The translations under genes and the position numbers were made by a program. From Roseomonas sp. KE2513 (lineage in GTDB: Bacteria; Pseudomonadota; Alphaproteobacteria; Acetobacterales; Acetobacteraceae), in the NCBI RefSeq assembly GCF_016107305.1, contig NZ_RCVR01000009.1:1-64000 (forward strand): a DNA stretch of 64,000 nt, in the 5' to 3' direction. This document shows positions 25,460 to 34,336 of the stretch, piece after piece. Numbering within the stretch: position 1 is the stretch's first letter; every line of letters begins with the position of its first letter. Below the pieces are notes generated by a model. That model made no database searches. It was not told where the DNA came from and worked only from the letters and a program-made list of their open reading frames with translations.

Positions 25460-26592
25460 CCCCGGCGGAGGCCGACCGCGACACGCGGAACTCGGCCCTC
25501 GTCCTCGCCCTCACCCTGCCGGGCGACACGGTGCTCTACCTCCTGCTGCCGTTGCACGCCGCAACCTTCGGCGTGACCCTGCCGGAGGCCGGGCTGCTGC
25601 TCGCGGCCAACCGCCTCGTCCGGATCGCCGGCTACGGCTGGGTCGCGCGCTTCTACGCCGATCGCGGCCCGCGCGCCGCCTGCATGCTGGCCGCCGGTGG
25701 CGCCGCCCTGGCCACCACCGGCTACGCGCTACTCTCCGGCGTCTGGCCCCTGCTGGCCGCCCGCCTTCTCTGGGGCCTCGCCTATGCCGCGATGAACATC
25801 GCCGTGCAGGCCCTGCCGACAGCGCTGCCGGATGGCGCGGAGCGGCGCACCGGCTGGTCCCGCTCCATCGTGGCTGCCGGGCCGATGATCGGGCTGTTTG
25901 GCGGCGCGCTGCTGGCGGAATGGGCCGGCGCGCGCGCGGTCTTCCTCATCCTCGGCCTGATCTCCCTCCCCGCCATCCTCTTCGCCTCCCGCCTGCCTGT
26001 CACGCCGGAAGGGCGCACCACCGCCGGGCCGCGCTTCGCCCTGCCCGGCGCCCTCGACCTCTGGTCCTTCACCTTCGGCCTAGCGATGGACGGGATCTTC
26101 ATCATCGGCCTTTCCGTCCTCGCCGCGGGCGCGCTGCCGCACGGGGCAACGCTCGCGGCCGGCGGCGCGCTTGCGCTCCGCTACGCGGCGGAGATCCTCC
26201 TCTCCCCCGCCGGCGGCTGGTTGGCCGGGCGGCTGGGCGCGCGTCGGGCGCTGGTGCTGCTCTCGCTCAGTTCGGCGGCCGGACTTCTGATGCTGGGACT
26301 GGGCGGCGCGCTGCTCTGGGCCGGCGCCCTTTCCACCGTGCTGCTGCGCGCGGTGGTGCAGCCCCTGCCCGGCCCGCTCGTGGCGGCGGAGAACCCGGGT
26401 GGCGCGCGCGTGCCGGCGCTTGCCCGGCAGGCCACCTGGCGGGACATCGGCGCCGGGACCGGGCCGCTGCTCGCCGGCCCGCTCTTCCCGGTGCTGCCGG
26501 CGCTGGCGATCTATGGCGGGGCCGCCGCCCTGCTGGCGGCCGCCAGCCTCGCGGTGAGGCGGCCCCGGTCTCGCCCATCCGGGAGGGTTTGA
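25456..26592 (+). CDS. MFS transporter
   Basis: A 378-residue membrane protein with about ten to twelve hydrophobic spans and no large loops. The first half has a LLLAANRLVRIAGYGWVARF segment followed by YADRGPRAACMLAAGG, which corresponds to the MFS loop 2-3. The start is taken as the GTG overlapping the GNAT stop (GTGA), which removes a hydrophilic, shadow-like N-terminal stretch. It may export or import a compound linked to the upstream acetyltransferase (inference from coupling). Confidence 0.8.
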   Translation: MTPAEADRDTRNSALVLALTLPGDTVLYLLLPLHAATFGVTLPEAGLLLAANRLVRIAGYGWVARFYADRGPRAACMLAAGGAALATTGYALLSGVWPLLAARLLWGLAYAAMNIAVQALPTALPDGAERRTGWSRSIVAAGPMIGLFGGALLAEWAGARAVFLILGLISLPAILFASRLPVTPEGRTTAGPRFALPGALDLWSFTFGLAMDGIFIIGLSVLAAGALPHGATLAAGGALALRYAAEILLSPAGGWLAGRLGARRALVLLSLSSAAGLLMLGLGGALLWAGALSTVLLRAVVQPLPGPLVAAENPGGARVPALARQATWRDIGAGTGPLLAGPLFPVLPALAIYGGAAALLAAASLAVRRPRSRPSGRV

Positions 26593-26645
26593 ACCCGGCT
26601 GCGGCGCCAGCGTTCCTCCCCTGCACCGAGGGGAACCATCGAAGC

Positions 26646-27707
26646 ATGCCGGACCATGCCATCGCGCCGCCCACCAGCGGGCACGCGTCGTCGCACCTGC
26701 CCCATGTGATCCTGGACGCCTACAACGCCGAGCTTCGCGACAAGGACGGCTTCATCGGCGACCGCGCCAGCAAGCGCGCCTTCCGCGCGATCCTCGACGA
26801 CTGGCGCGAACGCCTGCACAAGCTCGGTGACGAGGACCCGCTGGGTGAGACGGAGACGGAGGAGGTCTCCAACCGTCGGCTGGAGAAGCTCCTGAATGAC
26901 GAGCGCCCCGAGGCTGCCGCGCTCATCCACGGGGTGATCGAGGAATTCGCTCAGGAGCTGGCCAGCGTCACGCGCCGGTTCCTCCGCCACAAGGGCTGGA
27001 AGGACACCCAGCGCATCGTCGTCGGCGGTGGCATGAGCGGCAGCCGCATCGGCAAGCTCGCCATCGGCCGCGCCTCCCTCCTGCTGAAGGCGGAGGGGAC
27101 GGGCGTGGAGCTCGTGCCGATCACCCACGAGCCGGACGAGGCCGCGCTGATCGGCGCCGCGCAGCTGGCGCCGAGCTGGATCTTCTCCGGCCATGACAGC
27201 CTGCTGGCCGTCGATATTGGCGGCACGAACATCCGCGCGGGCCTCGTGGACCTGAACCTGAGGAAGGCGCGCGACCTCTCGGCCGCCAAGGTGGTTGGGC
27301 TGGAACTCTGGCGCCACCGCGGCGACGACCCGACACGCGAGCAGGCGGTGGAGCGGATCGTCGCCATGCTGCGCGGAATGATCGACCTGGCCGAGAGCAA
27401 GCATCGCTCCCTCGCGCCCTTCATCGGCATCGGCTGCCCCGGCATCATCCGCGAGGACGGCTCCATCGACCGCGGCGGGCAGAACCTCCCCGGCAACTGG
27501 GAGAGCAGCCGCTTTCACCTGCCGAGCGCCATCGCCGAAGCCATCCCGGAGATCGGCGGCCACCCCAGCGTCATCATCATGCACAACGACGCCGTGCTCC
27601 AGGGGCTGAGCGAGATCCCGAACACGCGGGACGTGGAGCACTGGGGCGTGCTGACCATCGGCACGGGCCTGGGCAATGCCCGCTTCACCAACCGCGGCTC
27701 AGGCTGA
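26646..27707 (+). CDS. ROK/glucokinase-fold protein with permuted motif order
   Basis: A 353-residue ASKHA-type protein. Unusually the block expected at the C-terminus of ROK kinases comes first: helices around RPEAAALIHGVIEEFAQELA, then RIVVGGGMSGSRIG (adenosine motif, 124-137) and a PDEAALIGAA segment (163-172). The block expected at the N-terminus follows: AVDIGGTNIRAGLVD (phosphate-1 loop, 188-202), IGIGCPGI, NLPGNW, the catalytic-type HNDA (D315) and GTGLGN (339-344) close to the end. The CxCGxxGC zinc site of classical ROK proteins is absent. It may be a sugar kinase or regulator; the substrate is unknown. Confidence 0.8.
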   Translation: MPDHAIAPPTSGHASSHLPHVILDAYNAELRDKDGFIGDRASKRAFRAILDDWRERLHKLGDEDPLGETETEEVSNRRLEKLLNDERPEAAALIHGVIEEFAQELASVTRRFLRHKGWKDTQRIVVGGGMSGSRIGKLAIGRASLLLKAEGTGVELVPITHEPDEAALIGAAQLAPSWIFSGHDSLLAVDIGGTNIRAGLVDLNLRKARDLSAAKVVGLELWRHRGDDPTREQAVERIVAMLRGMIDLAESKHRSLAPFIGIGCPGIIREDGSIDRGGQNLPGNWESSRFHLPSAIAEAIPEIGGHPSVIIMHNDAVLQGLSEIPNTRDVEHWGVLTIGTGLGNARFTNRGSG

Positions 27708-28289
27708 GGGCGGCACCCAGGGCCGAGGCTCCGCGCTGCCTGCGATGTAGAGCGGATGGCCGGGCTGGCCGTCCGCCGTCACCTTCAGCGCCAGCGGCTT
27801 CGCGCCCGCCTTTTCCAGGATCGCCGCGAGTTGCAGCGCCCGCCCGCGCAGTCGCTTCGGCGGCAGGCCCCAGGCCACCACCACCCGGTCCGCCCGCGCC
27901 GCCCACTCAGCGATGGCGGCATCGTTCCCCGGCCCCACAGGGTCCTCGCATTCGAGCAGCATCGCGGGCTTGGTCGCGCGCAGCGCAAAGGCGTTCAGCA
28001 CGACCATGGCACCATACCCCCAGCGCCGCGTGAAGTCGCGCGCGCGGCGCACGGTGGGGTCGTCCACCGTCTCGTCCGCCGTGCTCGGATTCATCATGAT
28101 CCAGGCGCAAACGCCGGGACTGCCGAAGGGAAGCCCGTCCCAGCGCCGTTCCAGCACCGTGCGGTAGCGGCCGTCCGGCGAGAACTCGGCGCGGCTGACC
28201 ACCTCGCCTCCGATCCTGAGCCGCACCTTGCCGCCGGGATCGTGCCGGTCCTGCGGGCGCGCCGCTGCAGGAAACAGGTCGTCCGTCAC
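27699..28289 (-). CDS. DUF1643 domain protein
   Basis: A 196-residue protein of the DUF1643 family, of unknown function. Core segments are CAWIMMNPSTADETVDDPTV, RRARDFTRRWGYGAMVVLNA and VVAWGLPPKRLRGRALQLAA near residue 140. The start is a GTG that overlaps the prfB stop (GTGA), so it is translated with prfB. Its 3' end overlaps the ROK gene tail to tail by 9 bp. Confidence 0.85.
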   Translation of the reverse strand: MTDDLFPAAARPQDRHDPGGKVRLRIGGEVVSRAEFSPDGRYRTVLERRWDGLPFGSPGVCAWIMMNPSTADETVDDPTVRRARDFTRRWGYGAMVVLNAFALRATKPAMLLECEDPVGPGNDAAIAEWAARADRVVVAWGLPPKRLRGRALQLAAILEKAGAKPLALKVTADGQPGHPLYIAGSAEPRPWVPPSA

Positions 28290-29416
28290 CGCGCGCTGGC
28301 GCTGGCCTCGGAGCGCGTCGCGCCGACGCGGCTGGCCAGCGCCGCGGCCATGAAGTCGTCCAAGTCGCCGTCGAGCACGGCCGCCGGGTTGCCCTTCTCC
28401 ACGCCCGTCCGCAGGTCCTTCACCATCTGGTAGGGCTGCAGCACGTAGGACCGGATCTGGTGGCCCCAGCCGATATCGGTCTTGCCCGCCTCGGTCGCGG
28501 CGGAGACCGCCTCGCGCTTCTGCAACTCCAGCTCGTAGAGCCGCGCGCGGAGCATGTTCATCGCGATCACGCGGTTCTTGTGCTGGCTTCGGTCCTGCGT
28601 CGAGGCCGCCACGATCCCTGTCGGGATATGCGTGAAGCGAACCCCCGACTCGGTCTTGTTCACGTGCTGCCCGCCGGCGCCCGAGGCCCGGAAGGTATCG
28701 GTGCGCAGGTCCGCCGGGTTGATGTCTACCTCGATCTTGTCGTCGATCACCGGATAGACATAGACGGAGGCGAAGCTTGTCTGCCGCTTGTCATTGCCGC
28801 CGAAGGGCGAGATCCGCACGAGGCGGTGCACGCCCATCTCGGTCTTCAGCCAGCCATAGGCGCTGGGGCCGCTCACCTGGATGGTTGCGGACTTGATCCC
28901 GGCCTCGTCGCCCTCGCTCTGCTCGGTGATGGACACCTTGTAGCCGTGCGCCTCGGCCCAACGCGTGTACATGCGGAGCATCATCTCCGCCCAGTCCTGC
29001 GCGTCCGTGCCTCCGGCGCCGGCATTCACCTCGACATAGGCGTCGTTGCTGTCAGCCTCGCCCGACAACAGGCTCTCGATCTCGCGGCGCTTGGCCTCCG
29101 CCGCTAGGGCGTGGAGGTCGGCGACGGCGGCATCGGCCATGGCGGCGTCCCCCTCCGCCTCGGCCATCTCGATCAGCTCAAGCGCGTCGTTGACGTCCCT
29201 CTCCATGCGGCGGACGCCGTCGATCTGGTCGGACAGCCGCGTGCGCTCGCGCATCATCTTCTGCGCCGCCGCCGCGTCGTTCCAGAGGGAGGGGTCCTCC
29301 GCCCGCGCGTTCAGCTCCTGCAACCGCACCAGGGCGGCGTCCCAGTTCAGGTGGCGGCGCAGGAGCGCCACGCTATCGGCGATCTGGGCCTTCAGGCCCT
29401 CGGCATCGGCGCGCAT
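28286..29416 (-). CDS. prfB: Peptide chain release factor 2
   Basis: A 376-residue RF2 that releases peptides at UGA and UAA. It has the tripeptide anticodon SPF in VRISPFGGNDKRQTSFASV, the GGQ catalytic loop in FRASGAGGQHVNKTESGVRF and the C-terminal coiled-coil helices. The frame is continuous from ATG, so the autoregulatory +1 frameshift found in E. coli prfB is missing. It lies downstream of mrcA with a 101-bp gap, in an amiC-mrcA-prfB order that is common in alphaproteobacteria. Confidence 0.96.
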   Translation of the reverse strand: MRADAEGLKAQIADSVALLRRHLNWDAALVRLQELNARAEDPSLWNDAAAAQKMMRERTRLSDQIDGVRRMERDVNDALELIEMAEAEGDAAMADAAVADLHALAAEAKRREIESLLSGEADSNDAYVEVNAGAGGTDAQDWAEMMLRMYTRWAEAHGYKVSITEQSEGDEAGIKSATIQVSGPSAYGWLKTEMGVHRLVRISPFGGNDKRQTSFASVYVYPVIDDKIEVDINPADLRTDTFRASGAGGQHVNKTESGVRFTHIPTGIVAASTQDRSQHKNRVIAMNMLRARLYELELQKREAVSAATEAGKTDIGWGHQIRSYVLQPYQMVKDLRTGVEKGNPAAVLDGDLDDFMAAALASRVGATRSEASASAR

Positions 29417-29517
29417 GGTTCAACAGGTCCAGTCGTCAGGTCCGGTCGAATCGGGAGGCGCCGATCCGATCTCCTTGTATTGCGGGTGCTTCCCCAGATG
29501 GGGAGCCCGGGCTGGCC

Positions 29518-32133
29518 CTAGTAGAGCCCGCCCAGGCTGCTGTCCACGGCCGAGGCCGTGCTGCCGGCGGAGCGGCCGGCATCCCCGCCCGCGGCGACGT
29601 TGCCGCCCATGGGCGGACGGGCCGCGTTCTCGGTCCCGGGCTTGAAGGGCTCCAGGATCGACTGGCCGTTGCTGGTGGAAACCCGCACCAGCGCGACGCC
29701 CGGCGGCGCGCGGAAGGGCACGGGCGGACTGTCCTGCAGGGCCGCCGCGACCACCTCGTTGAAGATCGGCGCCGCGTTGCCGCCGCCCGTCTCGCCCTCG
29801 CCGAGGCTGTGCGGGTCGTCGAAGCCGACCCAGACGGCCACCACGATGTCCGGCGTGAAGCCCACGAACCAGTTGTCGAAGTAGTCGTTGGTGGTGCCGG
29901 TCTTGCCGGCCACGGGGCGGTTCAGCCCCTTGGCCGCGGCGATGCCCGTGCCCCGCGCCGTCACGCCCTGCAGCAGGGAGACCATCTGGTAGGCCGCGAT
30001 CGGGTCCACCACCTGACGGCGAGCATCCGCCAGCCGGGGCGGCCCGGCCGAAACATCGGCGTCGCAGCCCTGGCAGCGCCGCGCGTCGTTGCGCCACACC
30101 ACATGGCCGAAGCGGTCCTGCACGCTGTCGATGAGGGAGGGCTCGACGCCACGGCCCCCGTTGACGAAGGCGGCGTAGCCCGCGGCCATCCGCATCACCG
30201 TCGTCTCCCCGGCGCCGAGCGACATCGACAGCACGCGAGGCATGTTCGGGATAACGCCGAAGCGGCGGGCGGTATCGGCCACCTTGTCGATGCCCACCTC
30301 CTGGGCGAGGCGGATGGTCACGAGGTTGAGCGACTTCTCGATGGCCGTCCGCATCGTCACCCAACCGTTGGAGGTGCGGTCCCCGTAGTTGCCCGGCCGC
30401 CAGACGCCCTGGGGCGTGTTCATCTCAAAGGGCGCGTCCAGCAGCTGCTGGTTGGGCGGGATGCCCTGCTCCAGCGCCGTGACATAGACGAATGGCTTGA
30501 AGGAGGAGCCGGGCTGGCGCAGCGCCTGGGTCGCGCGGTTGAACCAGGACTTGCCGAAGTCGAAGCCTCCGGACATCGCCAGCACGCGGCCCGTGGCGGG
30601 GTCGAGGGCGACCACGGCGCCCTCCACTTCCGGGATCTGGCGCAGCACGAGCCGCTCGCCGCGCGCGTTGCGGCCCGCGGTGGCCGGTGTCGTCTCCACC
30701 ATCACCACGTCGCCAGCGGAGACGACGTCCAGCATGCGGCGCGGCACGGCGCCGAGGCGGCCGTCGCGCACGGGACGGGCCCAGGCCATGTCCTCGAAGG
30801 CCATCCGGCCCTCGCGCGGCTGGGCGGCGGCGCGGGGCGCGGGGCGCTCGGCCCAGCCGAGGCGGGCCTCGCGGGCGTTCACCTCCAGCACCACGGCCAG
30901 GCGCCACTCGGCGAGCATGCCGGGCACACGGGCCACCCCCTCCAGCGCCGGCATCCACTCGGCAGCGGCGGGGGAGACCTTGGCCACCGGCCCGCGCCAG
31001 CCGCCGCGACGGCGGTCATAGGCCATCAGGTGGTCGCGCAGCGCCTTCTCGGTCGCGGCCTGCAGCTTGGGGTCCATGGAGGTGCGGACCACGAGGCCGC
31101 CCATGGTCGTCTGCTCCGGCCCGAAGCGGGCGTTCAGGTCGCGCCGCACCTCCTCGGTGAAGTACTGGCCGACCGCGACGAGGTCGGGGCGGGCGCGGCC
31201 GCGGGCGATCAGCGGCTCGGCCTTGGCGGCATCGGCCTCGGCGCGGCTGATGGCCCGGTCGTCGAACATGCGCTCGATCACCCAGTCACGCCGGGCCTTG
31301 GCAGCCTCGGGGTGGCGATTGGGATTGTAATTGTTCGGCGCCTTTGGAAGGGCGCCGAGGAAGGCCATCTCCCCGATCGTCAGCTCGTCGAGGCCCTTGT
31401 TGAAATAGTTCTGGGCAGCGGCCGCCACACCATAGGCCTGAGCGCCGAGGAAGATCTCGTTGAGGTAGATCTCAAGGATTCGCTCCTTGCTCATGGCCCC
31501 CTCGAGCCGCTGGGCAAGGATGGCCTCCCGGACCTTGCGCATCATGGTGCGGTCCGCCCCAACCAGCATGTTCTTGGCGACCTGCTGGGTGATAGTGGAG
31601 GCGCCGATGCTGCGCCGGCCGGTGCCGAGCTGCTCAAGATTGGTGAAGGCGGCGCGGGCGACGGCCAGTGGGTCGACGCCGCCATGGGTCCAGAAGTTCT
31701 GGTCCTCGGCGGAGACGAAGGCCTGCTGCACGCGCTTGGGGATGGCGGCGATCGGCACGAAGACCCGGCGCTCGATCGCCATCTCGGCCATCAGGCGGCT
31801 GTCGGCGGCGTAGATGCGCGACATCTGCGGCGGCTGGTAATCGGCGAGCCAGGCATGGTCCGGCAGGTCGGCCGTCGCGCTGCGCCAGAGGCCGTAGCCG
31901 GCGATGCCGCCGACCACCACGCCGATCATGCCCACCGCGAAAACGAAGCCCACGGTGCGCCGCAGCCAGATGGCGCGGCGCGGGCGGGGCTTGCCGGGGC
32001 GGGGCGCGGGGCCGGCCGGCGGCACCGGCGGCTCCGTGCCGTCACCACCACCGCCGGAACGCAGGGGATCGGCGCCGCGCGGGCGGCGCTCGCCCACCAG
32101 GGGCCGTTCGGCGCGGAGATCTCTCGAAGCCAT
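29518..32133 (-). CDS. mrcA: Penicillin-binding protein 1A (glycosyltransferase/transpeptidase)
   Basis: An 871-residue bifunctional peptidoglycan synthase in the inner membrane. A basic, proline-rich cytoplasmic tail precedes one membrane span at about residues 60-82. The GT51 domain has FVSAEDQNFWTHGGVDPLAV and STITQQVAKNMLVG. The transpeptidase has the active serine in PGSSFKPFVY (SxxK), the SLN of IEKSLNLVTIRL, and KTGTTND. An OB-type insert (about 320-480) fits class A PBP1a. The start chosen (MASRDLRAER) has an AGGA site upstream; ATGs at 32145 and 32169 would add 4 or 12 residues. Confidence 0.94.
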   Translation of the reverse strand: MASRDLRAERPLVGERRPRGADPLRSGGGGDGTEPPVPPAGPAPRPGKPRPRRAIWLRRTVGFVFAVGMIGVVVGGIAGYGLWRSATADLPDHAWLADYQPPQMSRIYAADSRLMAEMAIERRVFVPIAAIPKRVQQAFVSAEDQNFWTHGGVDPLAVARAAFTNLEQLGTGRRSIGASTITQQVAKNMLVGADRTMMRKVREAILAQRLEGAMSKERILEIYLNEIFLGAQAYGVAAAAQNYFNKGLDELTIGEMAFLGALPKAPNNYNPNRHPEAAKARRDWVIERMFDDRAISRAEADAAKAEPLIARGRARPDLVAVGQYFTEEVRRDLNARFGPEQTTMGGLVVRTSMDPKLQAATEKALRDHLMAYDRRRGGWRGPVAKVSPAAAEWMPALEGVARVPGMLAEWRLAVVLEVNAREARLGWAERPAPRAAAQPREGRMAFEDMAWARPVRDGRLGAVPRRMLDVVSAGDVVMVETTPATAGRNARGERLVLRQIPEVEGAVVALDPATGRVLAMSGGFDFGKSWFNRATQALRQPGSSFKPFVYVTALEQGIPPNQQLLDAPFEMNTPQGVWRPGNYGDRTSNGWVTMRTAIEKSLNLVTIRLAQEVGIDKVADTARRFGVIPNMPRVLSMSLGAGETTVMRMAAGYAAFVNGGRGVEPSLIDSVQDRFGHVVWRNDARRCQGCDADVSAGPPRLADARRQVVDPIAAYQMVSLLQGVTARGTGIAAAKGLNRPVAGKTGTTNDYFDNWFVGFTPDIVVAVWVGFDDPHSLGEGETGGGNAAPIFNEVVAAALQDSPPVPFRAPPGVALVRVSTSNGQSILEPFKPGTENAARPPMGGNVAAGGDAGRSAGSTASAVDSSLGGLY

Positions 32134-32362
32134 CCCAATCCTCATGGCGGCCCCGCCGGGGCGGCCCATCCGTCATCCGTCGTGTCGCGAGCCCCGCGGG
32201 CGGGGCCATGGCAGCCCGCGCCGCGCCCGAAGGGGCGAAGCGGTGCTTCTAGCACAGGTCTCAGGGGCCGGGGTTTAACACCTCCGCGCGGGACCGGTCA
32301 GTCCGAAACGTAGCCCGAGCGGCCGGGGCGAATCGGTCCGGCCGGTCTTCGACGAAGTGGGC

Positions 32363-33505
32363 CTAACCGAAGGAGGCCATGCCGAGGCCGGGGCGCTCGA
32401 GATAGTCCTCCACCGCCGAGGCGAGGGCGGTGGCCACCACCGCGCGGTGATCCGCCCGGTTGAGCTGCGCCTCGTCCTGCCGGTTGGAGAGAAAGCCGAT
32501 CTCCACCAGCACCGAGGGGATGTCCGGCGCCTTCAGCACGGCGAAGGCCGCCTGGCGGTGCGTGTTGGGCAGCAGCGGCACGCGGGGGCGAAGGGCGCCC
32601 ACCGCCATGTTCGCCAGCCGCACCGAGCCCTGCCGCGTCTCCTGCCGCACGAGGCTGAGCAGGATGCGCTGCACATCGGCTGAAACCTGCGGCAGGTTCA
32701 GCCCGCCCGCCGCATCCGCCGCGTTCTCCCGCCGCGCGAGGCCCGCGGAAAGGGCGTCCGAGGCCGTTTCGGAGAGGGTGTAGACGCTCGCCCCGCGCGC
32801 CCCCGGCGCCGAATCGGCGTGGACGGAGACGAAGAGCACGGCGCCGTTTCGCCGGGCGAACTCCACCCGGTTGGCGAGCGGCACGAAGACGTCGCGGGTG
32901 CGGGTCATCATCACCCGGCAGCGCCCGCCGGCCTCCAGCCGCCGTCGCATCTCCTGCGCCGCGGCGAGGACGATGCGCTTCTCGTAGGTGCCGGCGGCGC
33001 CGATCGTGCCGGGATCCTTTCCGCCATGGCCGGGGTCCAGCACCACCAGGGGGCGCGGCGCCGGGGTGCCCTGCACGATCGGCCGCCCGGTGCCGGCCAT
33101 CCGCACGAAGGCGTCGCTGGGACCAGGGCGGAGGGAGAGAACGAGCGCCCCGCCCTCCTGCACCACGTCGGGCACGCCGACGGGCGCGGAGAGATCGATC
33201 ACCAGCCGGCGGGCGCGGGGCTCCCAGCGGGCAGCGCGGACCGGCCCGGCGCCGGGCAGCACGAGCGGGCCACGCCAGCCATGCCGGGGCAGACTGAGAA
33301 GCAGCCGGGCCGGGCGCGCCTCGGCGAGCAGGCGGTAGCCGCTGGCAGCCCCGCCGGGCAGCACCAGGCGCGCGCCGTCGCCCTCGGCGCGCAGGGTGGC
33401 GGGCGCGGCGGCATCGGCCGGGTCGGCCAGGGCTGCGCCAGCGGCGGTGGCAGTGGCGGCAAGGGCCGCGGCCAGCAGACCCCGGCGCGTCGCAAACGAC
33501 TTCAT
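32363..33505 (-). CDS. amiC: N-acetylmuramoyl-L-alanine amidase (AmiC type)
   Basis: A 380-residue periplasmic cell-wall amidase. A Tat-like signal (TRRGLLAAALAATATAAGA) leads into an AMIN domain (about 35-140) and an Amidase_3 domain from about residue 155. Zinc ligands and the catalytic glutamate are visible in VVLDPGHGGKDPGT, FVSVHADSAPG and SVLVEIGFLSNRQDE. It splits daughter-cell peptidoglycan at division. The ATG at 33505 follows GGAAGGG; the upstream extension looks non-coding. It is upstream of mrcA and divergent from rne. Confidence 0.93.
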   Translation of the reverse strand: MKSFATRRGLLAAALAATATAAGAALADPADAAAPATLRAEGDGARLVLPGGAASGYRLLAEARPARLLLSLPRHGWRGPLVLPGAGPVRAARWEPRARRLVIDLSAPVGVPDVVQEGGALVLSLRPGPSDAFVRMAGTGRPIVQGTPAPRPLVVLDPGHGGKDPGTIGAAGTYEKRIVLAAAQEMRRRLEAGGRCRVMMTRTRDVFVPLANRVEFARRNGAVLFVSVHADSAPGARGASVYTLSETASDALSAGLARRENAADAAGGLNLPQVSADVQRILLSLVRQETRQGSVRLANMAVGALRPRVPLLPNTHRQAAFAVLKAPDIPSVLVEIGFLSNRQDEAQLNRADHRAVVATALASAVEDYLERPGLGMASFG

Positions 33506-33710
33506 CCCTTCCGCAGACCCCTCCCCAGGCCAGGCGGCACCCGGCATCCCCGAATCCCCGGCGGGAATCCTCCGCGGATCGTAGCACCGCGAATGCGGCC
33601 GATCCTTGCCACAAAGCCTGTCTCCCCCCTTCCAAGCGTTCACGCGGAAGCGAGTCCCAGCCCTTTCCGCCGCTTCCCCCGCCGGTGTGTCCCGCGGCAC
33701 ACACAGCGCC

Positions 33711-33739
33711 TTGCCCCCTGCTCACCCCCTGCGTATGGT
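33711..33739 (+). promoter_or_regulatory. Promoter candidate for rne
   Basis: TTGCCC (33711-33716) and TATGGT (33734-33739) are separated by exactly 17 bp. If used, transcription would start near 33746 and give a leader of about 590 nt before rne. Confidence 0.4.
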
Positions 33740-34090
33740 GCAGTGCCCCGGCGGCACGCCGCCGGTGGAGGGTTCCGGGCGCGGCCGACACAGAACGGCC
33801 GCCGGTCCACCTGATGGACGCCCGACCCGCGCCACCCCGGCCAAAGGGCCGCCGCCAGCGCCGGTCTCCGGCCGGGCGAGCCGGCCCGGGGAACCGGGCG
33901 CGCGGATAGCAGCCCTCGCCGGCGCGCGCCACGCGGCGCGACAGGGCCCTGTCTCGCTCCTCATGGGTTTATCCCCTGGGCGGCCTGGTGGGCCGCGACG
34001 CGCCAGCCGCCGGACCGCCCGCGCGCGCCCCTCGCCTGCCAAAGGAGAGGGGACCGCCGCGCCGAGGGGTCCGCGCAGGGCCGCGACAAC

Positions 34091-34155
34091 GGGTGCCCCG
34101 GCGCCCGAGGACGAACCCATCGGATGCTCTGGCATCCGAGAGCAAACGGGCACCC
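34091..34155 (+). promoter_or_regulatory. Nested hairpin in the rne 5' leader
   Basis: GGGTGCCC (34091-34098) pairs perfectly with GGGCACCC (34148-34155). Inside, CGGATGC (34121-34127) and GCATCCG (34132-34138) form a 7-bp stem with a 4-base loop. The structure lies about 180 nt upstream of the rne start codon and could be a target for autoregulatory cleavage by RNase E (inference). Confidence 0.45.
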
Positions 34156-34336
34156 CCTGCCCGAACCCACCCGGGCATTCAGTTGCCCATGAGCGCATCC
34201 GGGCCCCGAGCCCGCGGGAGAAAGGAACGGCGGCGGATGACGGTCACCCTCGCTCCGCGCCGGTCCCCTCCCGGCCCCCCAACCCTCACCGCCGCCGGTT
34301 GCACAGAGCCCCGCGCGGCGCGGAGCCCTCTCTTCC

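Larger units (their letters stand above)
33506..34336. other. 831-bp spacer between amiC and rne, containing the long rne leader
   Basis: No coding frame in this spacer has recognisable protein content. It contains a promoter candidate facing rne, a 14-bp palindrome GACAGGGCCCTGTC at 33940-33953, and a nested hairpin structure near 34091-34155. Long 5' leaders that mediate autoregulation are known for E. coli rne, so this may be a functional equivalent. Confidence 0.5.

Noticed and set aside
28286-29416. Possible RF2 autoregulatory frameshift in prfB
   Set aside because: The frame is continuous from the ATG with no in-frame TGA near codon 25, so no frameshift is needed.
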